A program made the translations under genes and the position numbers. Under the pieces are notes generated by a model, which did no database searches, had not been told where the DNA came from, and saw only the letters and a program-made list of their open reading frames with translations. Shown in pieces: positions 54,005 through 63,790 of a stretch of 64,000 bases of DNA (its first letter is position 1; every line of letters starts with the position of its first letter). Source of the DNA: Bacillus sp. DTU_2020_1000418_1_SI_GHA_SEK_038 (GTDB lineage: Bacteria; Bacillota; Bacilli; Bacillales; Cytobacillaceae); contig NZ_CP135435.1 in NCBI RefSeq assembly GCF_032341175.1, positions 3,224,001-3,288,000 on the forward strand, in the 5' to 3' direction.

Positions 54005-55351
54005 CTACGATTGAAAGGAAGCCTGTGACATATGAGCGATAGAGTTTTGTGATTCGGCTGTTTGTGTGATTATCCGCTCGGAAACAAGTTCTTCGATATT
54101 AAAAATTTTTATAAATAAATCTAACGACTTATCAGCATCCTTACCCCCAGCCATTTCCTTCGCCTGTAAAATAGGATCCTTTAATAGCTGATTAATAATG
54201 CTCTTTGTATGTTTATTTAATACCTTTTTATCTCGTTCACTTAAGTTTGGCAGCTTTCTTTCAATACTTTCCATTGTTTCAGCTTGAATGGCTAATGCTT
54301 TTTCCCTTAAAGCAGAGATAACGGGAACGACACCAAGTAAATTCAGCCATTGTTTAAATTCAATAATTTCCTGCTCAATCATGAGCTGAATGGTTTCAGC
54401 TGCCTTCTTACGTTCCTGCAGATTTGCTTCAACAATACCTTCAAGGTCATCTATATCATATAAGAAGACAGTATCTAACTCAGCGAGGGCTGGGTCCAAA
54501 TCACGCGGCACTGCGATGTCAACCATGAATAAGGGCTTCCCTTTTCGCATCTTTTCAACGCCTGTCATCATTTCCTTAGTGACAACAAATCCTTTTGCAC
54601 CAGTGGAACTGATTAGAATGTCCGCTTCAATTAATGAGCACTGAAGTTCTTGAAGAGTTTTCGCCTGGCCAGCGTAACGGCCAGCTAAATCCTGCGCTTT
54701 TTCAAACGTACGATTAATAACGGTTACCTTACTTGCACCGTTTGCATGCAGATTTTGAATAGCAAGCTCGCCCATTTTACCGGCGCCCAGAATAAGCACA
54801 TGCTTATTCTCTAATGAACCAAATATCTTTTTTGCCAGCTCCACAGCTGCATAGCTGACAGAAACAGCGTTGGCACCAATTTCCGTTTCAGAATGAGCAC
54901 GTTTAGCCAACGTAACTGCTTGTTTAAATAAATGATTAAACACCGTTCCAATCGTATGATCTGCCTGTGCCTGCAGAAAGCTTGTACGGACCTGTCCCAA
55001 AATTTGAGTTTCCCCAAGGATCATGGAATTCAGCCCGCAAGAGACATTAAATAAATGCTCAATAGACCCTTCCTGCTCATAAATAAACAAATAAGGAGAA
55101 AATTCTTCTTTTTCTATTTTAAACCACTCTGATAAAAATTCTTTAATATAGTAACGGCCTGTATGAAGCTGATCCACTACCGCATAGATTTCAGTCCGAT
55201 TACAAGTAGACAGAATAACATTCTCAAGGATGCTTTTTTTATTCTTAAGCGTTTTCATAGCATCTGGTAATTGAGAAGGGTTAAACGTCAATCTCTCCCG
55301 AATTTCAACAGGGGCCGTTATATAATTTAGACCAACAACGACTATATGCAT
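54005..55351 (-). CDS. hemA: Glutamyl-tRNA reductase HemA
   Basis: HemA reduces glutamyl-tRNA to glutamate-1-semialdehyde with NADPH, the first committed step. The 448-residue protein starts [21 protein letters not shown]. The catalytic cysteine is in [17 protein letters not shown] (about residue 49), the substrate region in [17 protein letters not shown], the NADPH-binding [13 protein letters not shown] (about 192) and the family-typical [15 protein letters not shown]. The C-terminal dimerisation helix runs to the end. It heads hemAXCDBL. Confidence 0.97.
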   Translation of the reverse strand: MHIVVVGLNYITAPVEIRERLTFNPSQLPDAMKTLKNKKSILENVILSTCNRTEIYAVVDQLHTGRYYIKEFLSEWFKIEKEEFSPYLFIYEQEGSIEHLFNVSCGLNSMILGETQILGQVRTSFLQAQADHTIGTVFNHLFKQAVTLAKRAHSETEIGANAVSVSYAAVELAKKIFGSLENKHVLILGAGKMGELAIQNLHANGASKVTVINRTFEKAQDLAGRYAGQAKTLQELQCSLIEADILISSTGAKGFVVTKEMMTGVEKMRKGKPLFMVDIAVPRDLDPALAELDTVFLYDIDDLEGIVEANLQERKKAAETIQLMIEQEIIEFKQWLNLLGVVPVISALREKALAIQAETMESIERKLPNLSERDKKVLNKHTKSIINQLLKDPILQAKEMAGGKDADKSLDLFIKIFNIEELVSERIITQTAESQNSIAHMSQASFQS

Positions 55352-55385
55352 TTAAATTGACACCCCCAAATTAATTGCACAATAT

Positions 55386-55403
55386 TATCTTAATTGTAGC
55401 ACT
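55386..55403 (-). promoter_or_regulatory. Candidate extended -10 promoter of hemAXCDBL
   Basis: On the minus strand TGCTACAAT gives an extended -10 about 45 bases before the hemA ATG. The -35 is poor. The overlapping ACAATTA...TAATATTGT segment is loosely palindromic; B. subtilis hemA is under PerR, but this is not a convincing Per box. Confidence 0.35.
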
Positions 55404-55590
55404 TATTTCCCGTTAAATTATGCGAAAATGTGAACAGATCTTGAACTCCTATGATAAAATATTCATTGAATTCTAATAGATTCGTTCAAGAAATTTTTTT
55501 CTGTATTTATATTCGACAAAATACTCCCTTATGTACAGTATCAAAAATTACTAATAGATTCAAGTGAACCTTATTGGAAGCGGTGTAAAT

Positions 55591-56076
55591 ATGAAAAATC
55601 AGAGAATATTTCCTGGAATTATCTTAATTGGCTTCGGAGCTTACTTCTTTCTCCAGCAATCTGATATCACTCTTTTTCAGCCTTTTTTTACATGGCCAAG
55701 CCTATTAATCATCATTGGGATCGCTTTTTTATTCCAAGGCTACGGAGCAAAGGATTATCATGCCATCTTACCTGGAGTCATCTTAACGGGCTTTGGCTTG
55801 CATTTCCATGTCGTAAACCGTCTTGAAATATGGCCAGATCATATCGGAGCATTTATATTAATTATTGCTTTAGGTTTTTTACTTCAGCACCAAAAATCTA
55901 GAACCGGTTTATTTCAAGGACTACTATTTTTAATTTTAGCTTCCTTGCTATTATTTTATGACCGGATTGTTGTATGGTTTGGTTTATTGGAAAACGGTGT
56001 TTCAACCGCCTGGAAGTTTTGGCCTGCCATCTTTATTCTTGCGGGTGTTTATTTCCTGTTTTTTAAAAAGAAATAG
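55591..56076 (+). CDS. ysxD: YsxD-like membrane protein (LiaI/DUF5668-type membrane segments)
   Basis: The 161-residue product starts MKNQRIFPGIILIGFGAYFFL. It has about five hydrophobic segments in short pairs, with the repeating pattern (F/L)PGxILxGFGxxF and WPSLLIIIGIAFLFQGY typical of LiaF/LiaI-like and DUF5668 membrane regions. ATG 55591 has GGAAGCGG upstream; a GTG at 55564 would add nine residues. In B. subtilis ysxD is in this neighbourhood, near hemA. It is the only plus-strand gene here, convergent with the ABC transporter. Function unknown. The symbol is by place and character and is not certain. Confidence 0.75.
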   Translation: MKNQRIFPGIILIGFGAYFFLQQSDITLFQPFFTWPSLLIIIGIAFLFQGYGAKDYHAILPGVILTGFGLHFHVVNRLEIWPDHIGAFILIIALGFLLQHQKSRTGLFQGLLFLILASLLLFYDRIVVWFGLLENGVSTAWKFWPAIFILAGVYFLFFKKK

Positions 56077-56103
56077 AGGACAAGGTTATTATTCCCTGTC
56101 CTC
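56076..56103. terminator. Terminator between the ysxD-like gene and the ABC transporter
   Basis: GAGGACA and TGTCCTC with inner GG/CC pairs form a stem; TTTCTTTTT follows on the minus strand. Confidence 0.7.
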
Positions 56104-56108
56104 CATGT

Positions 56109-56846
56109 TTATAATACCGAATCTAAGAAGTGTTTCGTACGGGTTTCCTTTGGATTAGAGAATAAGTCCTTCGGATGTCCAACTTCGACAATACGGCCTT
56201 CATGCATATAGACGGCCCAATCAGCAACCTCTCTTGCAAAGCCCATTTCGTGTGTGACGACAACCATTGTCATTCCCTCTTCAGCCAGCTTCTTCATTGT
56301 GGCAAGAACCTCGCCAACAAGCTCAGGATCAAGAGCAGAAGTAGGCTCATCAAAAAGCATGATTTCTGGCTTCATCGCTAATGCCCTTGCAATCGCTACC
56401 CGCTGTTTTTGTCCGCCAGACAGCTTCGAGGGGTACACATTTTCCTTATCTGAAAGACCTACTTTTTTCAATAATGCTTTTCCTTCCGTAATAGCCTGCT
56501 CTTTAGAAAGTTTTTTCACATATATGGGAGCCTCAATAACATTTTCGAGTACTGTTTTATGCGGGAATAAATTAAAATGCTGAAATACCATTCCTACACG
56601 TGCCCGAACCTTATTGAGATCATGTGTTTCCTTCTCAATTTGTTCGCCGCCAATTACAACTAAACCACTATCCTTAAACTCCAGGAAATTGATGCATCGA
56701 AGAAGTGTGCTTTTCCCTGAACCGCTGGCGCCGATTAAACAAACCACTTCACTTTGCTTAACTGTCATATTAATATCCTTTAATACGTGCAAATCTCCAA
56801 ATGATTTATTTAACATGTCAACCTTTATCATAACCTGATCGCTCAT
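56109..56846 (-). CDS. Polar amino-acid ABC transporter, ATP-binding protein
   Basis: This is the ATPase of a polar amino-acid uptake transporter of the GlnQ/HisP group. The 245-residue protein has Walker [15 protein letters not shown] (about residues 38-51), Q-loop [12 protein letters not shown], signature [15 protein letters not shown], Walker [15 protein letters not shown] and the H-loop VVTHEMGF. The LRCINFLE and [13 protein letters not shown] wording is typical of the PAAT family. It is last of the three-gene operon SBP-permease-ATPase, 15 bases after the permease. Confidence 0.94.
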   Translation of the reverse strand: MSDQVMIKVDMLNKSFGDLHVLKDINMTVKQSEVVCLIGASGSGKSTLLRCINFLEFKDSGLVVIGGEQIEKETHDLNKVRARVGMVFQHFNLFPHKTVLENVIEAPIYVKKLSKEQAITEGKALLKKVGLSDKENVYPSKLSGGQKQRVAIARALAMKPEIMLFDEPTSALDPELVGEVLATMKKLAEEGMTMVVVTHEMGFAREVADWAVYMHEGRIVEVGHPKDLFSNPKETRTKHFLDSVL

Positions 56847-56861
56847 ATCATAACTCCTTTC

Positions 56862-57509
56862 TTAATCGCTGCTAGCCATTCTTTTCTCGATAAACCTGAC
56901 AATAATGGAGAAGAATAGAACTAATACTAAATAGTAAACAGCTACAATGAGCAAGTAGCTCATATAGTCGTATTTAATTGAACCTTGTGTAGTGGCTACA
57001 TTAAAGAGTTCGTACATTCCAATAAAGGATGCAAGAGAGGAATCCTTTAGGGCAATAATAAACTGATTACCAAGAGGCGGGAGTGCTCTGCGAATGGCCT
57101 GTGGAAGAATTATTCTCCTCATAGCTAAGGAAACCGTCATACCAAGAGAACGACCGGCTTCCATTTGCCCATGGTCGACAGACTGAATCGCCCCGCGGAA
57201 AATTTCAGCAATATAAGCACCGTTATGAAAGGCTAGTCCAAGAACAACAGCCCAGAAATCCGGCATATTGATAGAAGTTAACCCAAAGTAGAAAATAAAG
57301 ATTTGTACAACGAGCGGTGTTCCACGTACGAGAAAAATATAAGCATCCGCCACCAACTCTAATACCTTTACTTTTGATATTTTTAAAAAGGCAAAAAAGA
57401 GGCCGATAAATATAGCGATAAAAATGGATATAATCGTGAGTTGGAAGGTAAGTACCATCCCTTTTAAGAAAATGGGGTATGTGTCCATGAATTTTGTAAA
57501 TAAGTCCAT
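56862..57509 (-). CDS. Polar amino-acid ABC transporter, permease
   Basis: The 215-residue inner-membrane protein has five or so hydrophobic segments and the HisM/HisQ family pattern: FLVRGTPLVVQIFIFYFGL near the middle and the EAA motif EAGRSLGMTVSLAMRRIILPQAIRRALPPLG (its glycine at about residue 125). Only one permease gene is present, so it would act as a homodimer. It lies between the binding-protein and ATPase genes, 67 bases after the former, with an attenuating hairpin in between. Confidence 0.94.
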   Translation of the reverse strand: MDLFTKFMDTYPIFLKGMVLTFQLTIISIFIAIFIGLFFAFLKISKVKVLELVADAYIFLVRGTPLVVQIFIFYFGLTSINMPDFWAVVLGLAFHNGAYIAEIFRGAIQSVDHGQMEAGRSLGMTVSLAMRRIILPQAIRRALPPLGNQFIIALKDSSLASFIGMYELFNVATTQGSIKYDYMSYLLIVAVYYLVLVLFFSIIVRFIEKRMASSD

Positions 57510-57547
57510 AGGCTTTCCTCCTTCAACTAATAATTCTATTAATAAAT

Positions 57548-57570
57548 AGAGGATGACTCAGTCATCCTCT
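57548..57570 (-). terminator. Hairpin between the binding-protein and permease genes (partial terminator or stabiliser)
   Basis: A perfect 10-bp stem AGAGGATGAC/GTCATCCTCT with a three-base loop. The following tract on the minus strand is ATTTATT, so termination would be partial. Such hairpins can protect the upstream mRNA and give more binding protein than permease. Confidence 0.7.
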
Positions 57571-57576
57571 GTATGC

Positions 57577-58359
57577 TTATTCCTTCTCGGGGTCTTTCGT
57601 AATGTCATCACCAATGTACTTTTTACTGATTTCGGTTAATGTCCCGTTCTCATGTAATTTTTCAAGTGCTTCATTTATTTTTTTCAGAAGCTCTTCATTT
57701 TCTTTCGCAACGGCTATTGCTTGTTCACTTTTTCCTAGCAATTCTTTTCCAACGATCTTCATTCCGGCACCTATTGCCTCTTTACCTGTAATAAAATCAG
57801 TGATGACGGCATCATGCTTCCCTTTGCTCAATGCTTCAAGCGCTACGACATCACTATCATAAAATTTAATATTATCTGTAACAGGCTGGGCGACATCTGC
57901 GTAGGTAGTTCCTTTAGCTACAGCAATTTCTAATCCTTTTAAATCATCAATAGTTTCAACCGTACTGTCAGGACGCACATAGATTTGCGGTCCAGAATAG
58001 TAGTATGGAATCGAGAAGTTTACGGCTTCTAACCGCTCTTCCGTGATTGTATGACTAGCAACCGCAGCATCAAAGCGGCCAGATTTAACCCCTTCAACGA
58101 TGCCTCCAAACTTAAACTTTTTCTGAACAGGCTCTAGCCCAAGTTCTTTTGCTACCGCTTCTCCTACCTCAATGTCAAAACCGCTCATCGTTCCATCCGC
58201 ATTCGTCACACTAAATGGATTAAATTCACCTGATGATGCGTAAGTAAACTTTCCATCCTCGACTAGTTTAAATCCCTCTTTAGATGCATCCTTAGACCCA
58301 CAAGCAGCAAGAACAATAATAGAAATGAATAAAAGTAAACCTTTCCCTAAATGCTTCAC
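57577..58359 (-). CDS. Polar amino-acid ABC transporter, substrate-binding lipoprotein
   Basis: The 260-residue protein has a lipoprotein signal with lipobox LAAC (Cys at about residue 20) and two lobes of the SBP_bac_3 family: FTYASSGEFNPFSVTNADGTMSGFDIEVGEAVAKELGL-like start (the GFDIEV motif at about 62), KSGRFDAAVASHTITEERLEAVNFSIPYYYSG and IAVAKGTTYADVAQ. The exact substrate (cystine, glutamine, arginine or another) cannot be told from the sequence. It is first gene of the operon. Confidence 0.93.
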   Translation of the reverse strand: MKHLGKGLLLFISIIVLAACGSKDASKEGFKLVEDGKFTYASSGEFNPFSVTNADGTMSGFDIEVGEAVAKELGLEPVQKKFKFGGIVEGVKSGRFDAAVASHTITEERLEAVNFSIPYYYSGPQIYVRPDSTVETIDDLKGLEIAVAKGTTYADVAQPVTDNIKFYDSDVVALEALSKGKHDAVITDFITGKEAIGAGMKIVGKELLGKSEQAIAVAKENEELLKKINEALEKLHENGTLTEISKKYIGDDITKDPEKE

Positions 58360-58563
58360 TATCAGAAATTCTCCCTTCTTCTTCTTTCAAATTTTTTTCT
58401 ATTTACCTAAACATATGATAAGAATTCTCTTAAGATTCATATTTTCTGCTAAATGTATCATAATCAATTTATTTCGCTCGCTTCTAGCAGTCTAAAGCTT
58501 TTATACTTTTATATTCTATTACTATATTAAAATTTGCTATATCTCATTCTTATAGCACAATCA

Positions 58564-58592
58564 AAAATCCCGGTGCATTTCTGCATCGGGAT
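58564..58592 (-). terminator. Terminator of lonA-ysxC
   Basis: AATCCCGATGCA and TGCACCGGGATT pair with one mismatch; TTTTTGATTG follows on the minus strand. Confidence 0.85.
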
Positions 58593-58598
58593 TGGAGC

Positions 58599-59180
58599 TT
58601 ACATATAGCTTTTGAGAACCGACCAGGCTTCATCCTTCCCTTGTCCAGTTTCGGACGAAAAGAGAATCAGATGATCATTTGGATCGAGGTCTAGTGTTTC
58701 TTTCGTTATTTTTATATGCTTCTGCCATTTCGATTTCGGAACCTTATCTGCCTTCGTGGCAATAATGACACATGGGATTTCGTAATGCTTTAGGAAATTG
58801 TACATCATGATATCATCCTCTGTAGGAGGATGACGTAAATCAACTATCTGTACAACAGCTTTTAGCTGCTCTCTAGACGTTAAATACGTTTCAATCATTT
58901 TTCCCCAAGCTTCCCGTTCCTTTTTAGAAACTTTAGCGTAGCCATAACCTGGGACATCGACAAAATGCAATATCTCATTAATTAGGAAAAAATTTAACGT
59001 TTGTGTTTTTCCAGGCTTAGATGAGGTCCTAGCTAACGCTTTTCGATTTAACATTTTGTTAATAAACGATGATTTCCCAACATTGGATCTGCCTGCTAAA
59101 GCAAACTCCGGTAAAGCCTCACTAGGATATTGGTCAGGCTTTACCGCGCTAATGACGATGTCTGCTGAAACTACCTTCAT
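58599..59180 (-). CDS. ysxC: Ribosome biogenesis GTPase YsxC (EngB/YihA)
   Basis: YsxC is an essential GTPase for late assembly of the 50S subunit. The 193-residue protein shows G1 [12 protein letters not shown] (about residues 31-42), G2 [15 protein letters not shown]3 [10 protein letters not shown]4 [10 protein letters not shown] and G5 FSSETGQG. It overlaps the lonA stop by four bases, so the genes are coupled as in B. subtilis. Confidence 0.97.
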   Translation of the reverse strand: MKVVSADIVISAVKPDQYPSEALPEFALAGRSNVGKSSFINKMLNRKALARTSSKPGKTQTLNFFLINEILHFVDVPGYGYAKVSKKEREAWGKMIETYLTSREQLKAVVQIVDLRHPPTEDDIMMYNFLKHYEIPCVIIATKADKVPKSKWQKHIKITKETLDLDPNDHLILFSSETGQGKDEAWSVLKSYM

Positions 59181-61504
59181 GCTTCTACACCACCAGTCAA
59201 TGCATGCTTTAACACTTCATCTACGTGGGAGACAAGCACAAATTCTAACTCGCCTCTGACACTCTCAGGTATATCATCAATATCCTTCTCATTATCCTTT
59301 GGAAGAATGATTTTAGTTAGACCCGCTCGATGAGCACTAAGTGTTTTTTCTTTAACGCCGCCAATTGGCAGGACGCGCCCACGTAATGTGATTTCCCCAG
59401 TCATGCCTATTTCTTTGCGAATTCGCTTGCCAGATAGTGCCGAAACTAATGCGGTTGTAATTGTAATACCAGCAGAAGGTCCATCCTTAGGAACAGCTCC
59501 TTCAGGAACGTGAATGTGGATATCATACTTTTCATGGAAATCTTCTTCAATTCCTAACTCACTAGCTTTGGAACGAACATAGCTAAAGGCTGCTTGAGCT
59601 GATTCTTTCATGACATCCCCAAGCTTCCCTGTGAGGACAAGCTTGCCTTTCCCAGGTGACAGTGACACTTCGATTTGCAGTGTATCCCCGCCAACCGTTG
59701 TATATGCAAGCCCTGTTGCCACACCCACTTGATCCTCAAGCTCAGCTTGCCCATAGCGAAAAATCGGTTTTCCTAGGAAGTCTTCTATATTTTTTTCCGT
59801 AATGATAACCTTTTTCTTCTCACCTGAAACTATAATCTTCGCTGTTTTCCGGCAAATGGTAGCCAGCTGTCTTTCAAGTCCGCGTACACCCGCTTCTCTT
59901 GTGTAATAGCGGACGACTTTTTGAATCCCGTCTTCGCGAATTTGAAGCTGAGATTTGGTGAGGCCATGCTCTTTTATTTGTTTCGGTAACAGATGGTCTT
60001 TAGCAATATGAATTTTCTCAAGTTCTGTATATCCGGCAATTGTGATGATTTCCATCCGGTCTCTTAAAGGTCCAGGTATAGTAGCCAAATTATTGGCTGT
60101 TGCGATAAACATGACTTTAGACAGATCATAGGTTTCCTCTATATAATGATCACTAAAATTATGATTTTGTTCAGGGTCTAGGACTTCAAGCATGGCTGAA
60201 GACGGGTCCCCCCGGAAGTCACTTGACATTTTATCAATTTCATCTAGTAAAAATACTGGATTGATTGTTCCTGCTTTCTTCATTCCCTGAATAATACGGC
60301 CTGGCATAGCACCTACATACGTTCTTCGATGTCCCCGAATTTCAGATTCATCGCGAACGCCACCTAGTGAAATACGGACAAAATTCCGATTAAGTGACGT
60401 AGCAATGGAACGTGCCAGGCTTGTTTTTCCTACTCCAGGGGGTCCTGCTAGACAGAGTATTGGCCCTTTTAACGAATTCGTCAGCTTTTGAACAGCTAAG
60501 TATTCCAGCACACGTTCTTTCACCTTTTCAAGGCCGTAATGGTCATTATTTAAAATACGTTCAGCTTTATGAATATCTAAATCATCTTCTGTTGCCTTGC
60601 TCCACGGCAAGGAAATCAGCCATTCAATGTAATTCCGGATAACGCCGCTTTCCGCAGAGCTTGAAGGAATTTTTTCATATCGATCAAGTTCTTTGAGTGC
60701 GGTCGTTTGAACATGCTCCGGCATGCCGGCTTTTTCAATTTTTTCAGTGAGGTCGGCAATCTCGCCTGTCTTTCCTTCTTTATCCCCAAGCTCTTTCTGG
60801 ATGGCCTTCATTTGTTCGCGCAAATAATATTCCTTCTGTGTTCGTTCCATTGATTTCTTTACGCGCTGACCAATTTTCTTTTCTAAATTTAATACTTCTT
60901 TTTCATTATGAATGATTTCGATAACTTGATTCATCCGCTCTTTGACATCAAAGGTTTCTAAAATGTCCTGTTTTTCCTTTAGCTTTAAAGGCAAATGGGA
61001 TGCAATAATATCTGCCATGCGACCAGGCTCTTCAATATCCGAAACCGCTGAATAGGTTTCCGCTGATACTTTTTTCGATACCTTTATGTATTGTTCAAAG
61101 TATTCCAGCATGGTCCTCATTAAAGCTTGATCTTCTGTATCCTTTGTTGTTTCCTCTTCGAATACTTCTATTTTGACTGCGTAGTGGTCAGGGTCATCTT
61201 TAAATTCGAGGATTTGCGCTCTTTTTAATCCTTCTACTAAAACCCGGATGGTCCCATTAGGAAGTTTAAGCATTTGTTTAACACGTGTTAATGTTCCAAT
61301 TTGGTATAAATCCTCTTCAGCCGGTTCATCTATCGAAATTTCTTTTTGCGTAGTCAGGAAAATTAAATGGTCATCTACCATCGCTTTTTCAAGGGCCAGT
61401 ACCGACTTTTCACGTCCAACATCTAAGTGTAGGACCATTGTTGGGTAAACTAGCAGACCCCTAAGCGGCAGGAGGGGGACGATGATTTCTTTCTTTTTCG
61501 CCAT
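59177..61504 (-). CDS. lonA: ATP-dependent protease LonA
   Basis: LonA is a cytoplasmic AAA+ protease for misfolded and some regulatory proteins. The 775-residue product has an N-terminal LAN domain (1-200; [14 protein letters not shown]), AAA+ module (about 320-500; Walker [15 protein letters not shown], Walker [11 protein letters not shown]) and a C-terminal serine-lysine protease domain with the catalytic Ser in [10 protein letters not shown] (about 678) and Lys in [20 protein letters not shown]. It overlaps ysxC downstream. Confidence 0.98.
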   Translation of the reverse strand: MAKKKEIIVPLLPLRGLLVYPTMVLHLDVGREKSVLALEKAMVDDHLIFLTTQKEISIDEPAEEDLYQIGTLTRVKQMLKLPNGTIRVLVEGLKRAQILEFKDDPDHYAVKIEVFEEETTKDTEDQALMRTMLEYFEQYIKVSKKVSAETYSAVSDIEEPGRMADIIASHLPLKLKEKQDILETFDVKERMNQVIEIIHNEKEVLNLEKKIGQRVKKSMERTQKEYYLREQMKAIQKELGDKEGKTGEIADLTEKIEKAGMPEHVQTTALKELDRYEKIPSSSAESGVIRNYIEWLISLPWSKATEDDLDIHKAERILNNDHYGLEKVKERVLEYLAVQKLTNSLKGPILCLAGPPGVGKTSLARSIATSLNRNFVRISLGGVRDESEIRGHRRTYVGAMPGRIIQGMKKAGTINPVFLLDEIDKMSSDFRGDPSSAMLEVLDPEQNHNFSDHYIEETYDLSKVMFIATANNLATIPGPLRDRMEIITIAGYTELEKIHIAKDHLLPKQIKEHGLTKSQLQIREDGIQKVVRYYTREAGVRGLERQLATICRKTAKIIVSGEKKKVIITEKNIEDFLGKPIFRYGQAELEDQVGVATGLAYTTVGGDTLQIEVSLSPGKGKLVLTGKLGDVMKESAQAAFSYVRSKASELGIEEDFHEKYDIHIHVPEGAVPKDGPSAGITITTALVSALSGKRIRKEIGMTGEITLRGRVLPIGGVKEKTLSAHRAGLTKIILPKDNEKDIDDIPESVRGELEFVLVSHVDEVLKHALTGGVEA

Positions 61505-61704
61505 AACCTAGGAAGCACCTCCAAAATACATATCTTAATTAGCTTAAAATTGCTAATATTTTCTTTGTACAATTCTAACTTATTTGCGCAGCAGTGTCTA
61601 ATTTAAAAGCTAAGCAGCCTCAAAGGATCAATACACCCTGCTATTCAGGCTGATGCGGATATTTCTCGTGTCATCTTAGCTCCGCGTATCCGTATTCTCA
61701 GCAT

Positions 61705-61748
61705 AAAGAAAACTCCGGCTATCATGCTGGTAACAATAAGCCGAAGTT
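61705..61748 (-). terminator. Terminator of lonB
   Basis: AACTTCGGCT and AGCCGGAGTT pair with one mismatch across an 18-base loop; TTCTTTATGC follows on the minus strand. Confidence 0.7.
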
Positions 61749-61754
61749 GACCAT

Positions 61755-63422
61755 CTAAATGCTTTCTTTTTTTGCCAATTCAATTGAAGCAGTGATGGAT
61801 TGTTCCAGGTGAAAATTTTTCTTTAAGGCTAGTTCAAAAACTTCATTTAAATGGCTTACAGGAACAATTTTGATTCCGGTTATTTCTTTTAAAATGGATT
61901 GCATATTATCTTTTGGGATAATCACGGTTTGAGCACCAGCCTTTTTCGCTGCCTTCACTTTTGGATAAACACCGCCAACTGGTTTTACATGCCCATGTAT
62001 ACTGATTTCCCCTGTCATTGCAACGGTATGATCTATTGGATACTTATATATCGCAGAATAGATTCCTGTAGCCATCGCTATACCTGCTGATGGACCATCA
62101 ATTGGAACGCCTCCGGGAAAATTAACATGAATATCATAGTCGCTCGCAGGGACTCCCATCGATCGGAGAACGGTAATAACATTTTCAATGGATCCTCTTG
62201 CCATACTTTTTCTGCGAATGGATTTTCCTTGTCCGCCAATACTTTCCTCTTCAACAATTCCTGTAATATTGATACTGCCCTTTTCTTTAGCAGGAATGAT
62301 GGTTACCTCAATTTCTAGAAGAGCACCTGAATTTGGACCATATACAGCTAGACCATTTACTAAGCCCACTTCAGAGCTCGTGTTTATTTTTCGTTCCATT
62401 CTCGGTGTCAGCTGACTCGATTGAATCACCCACTCAATATCCTCATCTCTTATGTAATTTCGATCTTCTGTAATGGCAAGACCTGCTGCAATTTGGATCA
62501 TATTGACAGCTTCGCGGCCGTTCCTTGCGTAAGAAGAAAGTATCATTAATCCGTTCTCGCTAATGGCCAGATTCACTTTATCGGCTGCCCTTTTGCCGAC
62601 ATCAGCGATTTCTTCTTCGGCCAGCTCCCTGAAAAATACTTCCATACATCTGGATCGAATGGCTGGAGGAATTTCACTTGGGGTTCTTGTAGTTGCTCCA
62701 ATTAATCGAAAATCAGCGGGAAGTCCATTTTTAAAAATATCATGAATATGGTTTGGAATTTGGGTATTTTCCTCATTATAATATGCACTTTCCAAGAATA
62801 CTTTCCGATCCTCTAGCACTTTTAAAAGTTTATTCATTTGGATAGGGTGAAGTTCTCCAATTTCATCAATAAATAGGACGCCTCCATGTGCATTTGTGAC
62901 AGCCCCCTGTTTCGGTTGAGGAATTCCTGCTTGTCCCATGGCTCCTGCACCTTGATAAATGGGATCATGAACGGATCCAATCAACGGGTCTGCAATCCCT
63001 CTTTCATCAAATCGGGCAGTAGTTGCATCTAATTCGATAAATACGGATGATTGTTTAAAAGGGGATTTTGCCGTTCTTTTTGCTTCTTCTAACACCAATC
63101 TTGCTGCGGCTGTTTTTCCTACCCCTGGAGGACCATAAATGATCACATGCTGCGGGTTTGGGCTGCATAATGCTGCTTTTAATGATTTAATTCCATCCTC
63201 TTGACCTACTATGTCTGCAAAGCTTGATGGCCGAACTTTTTCTGCTAAAGGCTCAGTTAAAGAGATGGATCTCATCTTTTTCAATTGGTCCATTTCTTTT
63301 CTTGATTCTCTATCAATTGATACTTTCTGTGTGCGTTGATTTTTAAGCAAATTCCAGAAATATAGACCAATCACAATTCCAAAAAACAATTGAATAAATA
63401 AGGCGATCCCCGTCCAACTCAT
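61755..63422 (-). CDS. lonB: LonB, forespore-associated Lon-type protease
   Basis: LonB is the second Lon of Bacillus, in B. subtilis made under sigma-F in the forespore. The 555-residue protein has a hydrophobic N-terminal segment (about 5-25) that may anchor it, a AAA+ module (Walker [16 protein letters not shown] at about 94; Walker B VLFIDEIGEL) with an Lon-B specific order, and a C-terminal protease domain with the catalytic Ser in PIDGPSAGIAMATG (about 455) and Lys in HVKPVGGVYPKVKAAKKAGA. The N-terminal LAN domain of LonA is absent. It lies between clpX and lonA, as in B. subtilis. Confidence 0.95.
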   Translation of the reverse strand: MSWTGIALFIQLFFGIVIGLYFWNLLKNQRTQKVSIDRESRKEMDQLKKMRSISLTEPLAEKVRPSSFADIVGQEDGIKSLKAALCSPNPQHVIIYGPPGVGKTAAARLVLEEAKRTAKSPFKQSSVFIELDATTARFDERGIADPLIGSVHDPIYQGAGAMGQAGIPQPKQGAVTNAHGGVLFIDEIGELHPIQMNKLLKVLEDRKVFLESAYYNEENTQIPNHIHDIFKNGLPADFRLIGATTRTPSEIPPAIRSRCMEVFFRELAEEEIADVGKRAADKVNLAISENGLMILSSYARNGREAVNMIQIAAGLAITEDRNYIRDEDIEWVIQSSQLTPRMERKINTSSEVGLVNGLAVYGPNSGALLEIEVTIIPAKEKGSINITGIVEEESIGGQGKSIRRKSMARGSIENVITVLRSMGVPASDYDIHVNFPGGVPIDGPSAGIAMATGIYSAIYKYPIDHTVAMTGEISIHGHVKPVGGVYPKVKAAKKAGAQTVIIPKDNMQSILKEITGIKIVPVSHLNEVFELALKKNFHLEQSITASIELAKKESI

Positions 63423-63574
63423 ACTTTTCCCTCCTGCAATCTAGTTCTCGGTGATATATGCTAGTATCTCCCTGACTGAGTTGGAATAAACAAGATTTTA
63501 CTGTAAAAAGCTGGGGGGATTTTGAATATCTAGTTCGGATTTTTCATTGCCCGGTAGAGCTAAATTTTGACTTT

Positions 63575-63680
63575 TGCGGTAAATAAACGGCATCTTTATT
63601 GCCAGTAAAAGCCTTATTTAACCATGTGCGGTTAATAGACTTTATTCTCATTGACCAGCAAAAGCCTACTACCGCCTTCT
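63575..63680. repeat. Two tandem degenerate ~52-bp palindromic repeat units between clpX and lonB
   Basis: Unit 1 begins at 63575 and unit 2 at 63627, both with TGCGGT(A/T)AATA. Each ends with a copy of (C/T)(T/A)TTGnCCAG(T/C)AAAAGCCT. In unit 2 GGTTAAT can pair with ATTGACC through one G-U. In unit 1 GGTAA(A)TAAA can pair with TTTATTGCC. Confidence 0.6.
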
Positions 63681-63732
63681 AAGGTAAATGAATTGTCTTA
63701 GAATAAAATAATGAAAATCTCTAGGTAACATT

Positions 63733-63762
63733 AAAAGCCAAACCTGTTGAGGTTTGGCTTTT
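63733..63762 (-). terminator. Terminator of clpX
   Basis: AAAAGCCAAACCT and AGGTTTGGCTTTT form a perfect 13-bp stem with a four-base loop; T residues follow on the minus strand. Confidence 0.92.
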
Positions 63763-63790
63763 AATAAGACGTTGACCACTGCTTTTGCCT

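Larger units (their letters stand above)
63423..63790. other. 368-bp gap between clpX and lonB: tandem repeat pair and clpX terminator, no gene
   Basis: No supported reading frame. The stretch holds the repeat pair at 63575-63680 and the terminator at 63733-63762. A promoter for lonB should lie near 63440-63480 but I could not identify it. Confidence 0.55.

Noticed and set aside
55380..55398. PerR box upstream of hemA
   Set aside because: The ACAATTA/TAATATTGT segment is only loosely symmetrical and does not match TTATAATNATTATAA well.
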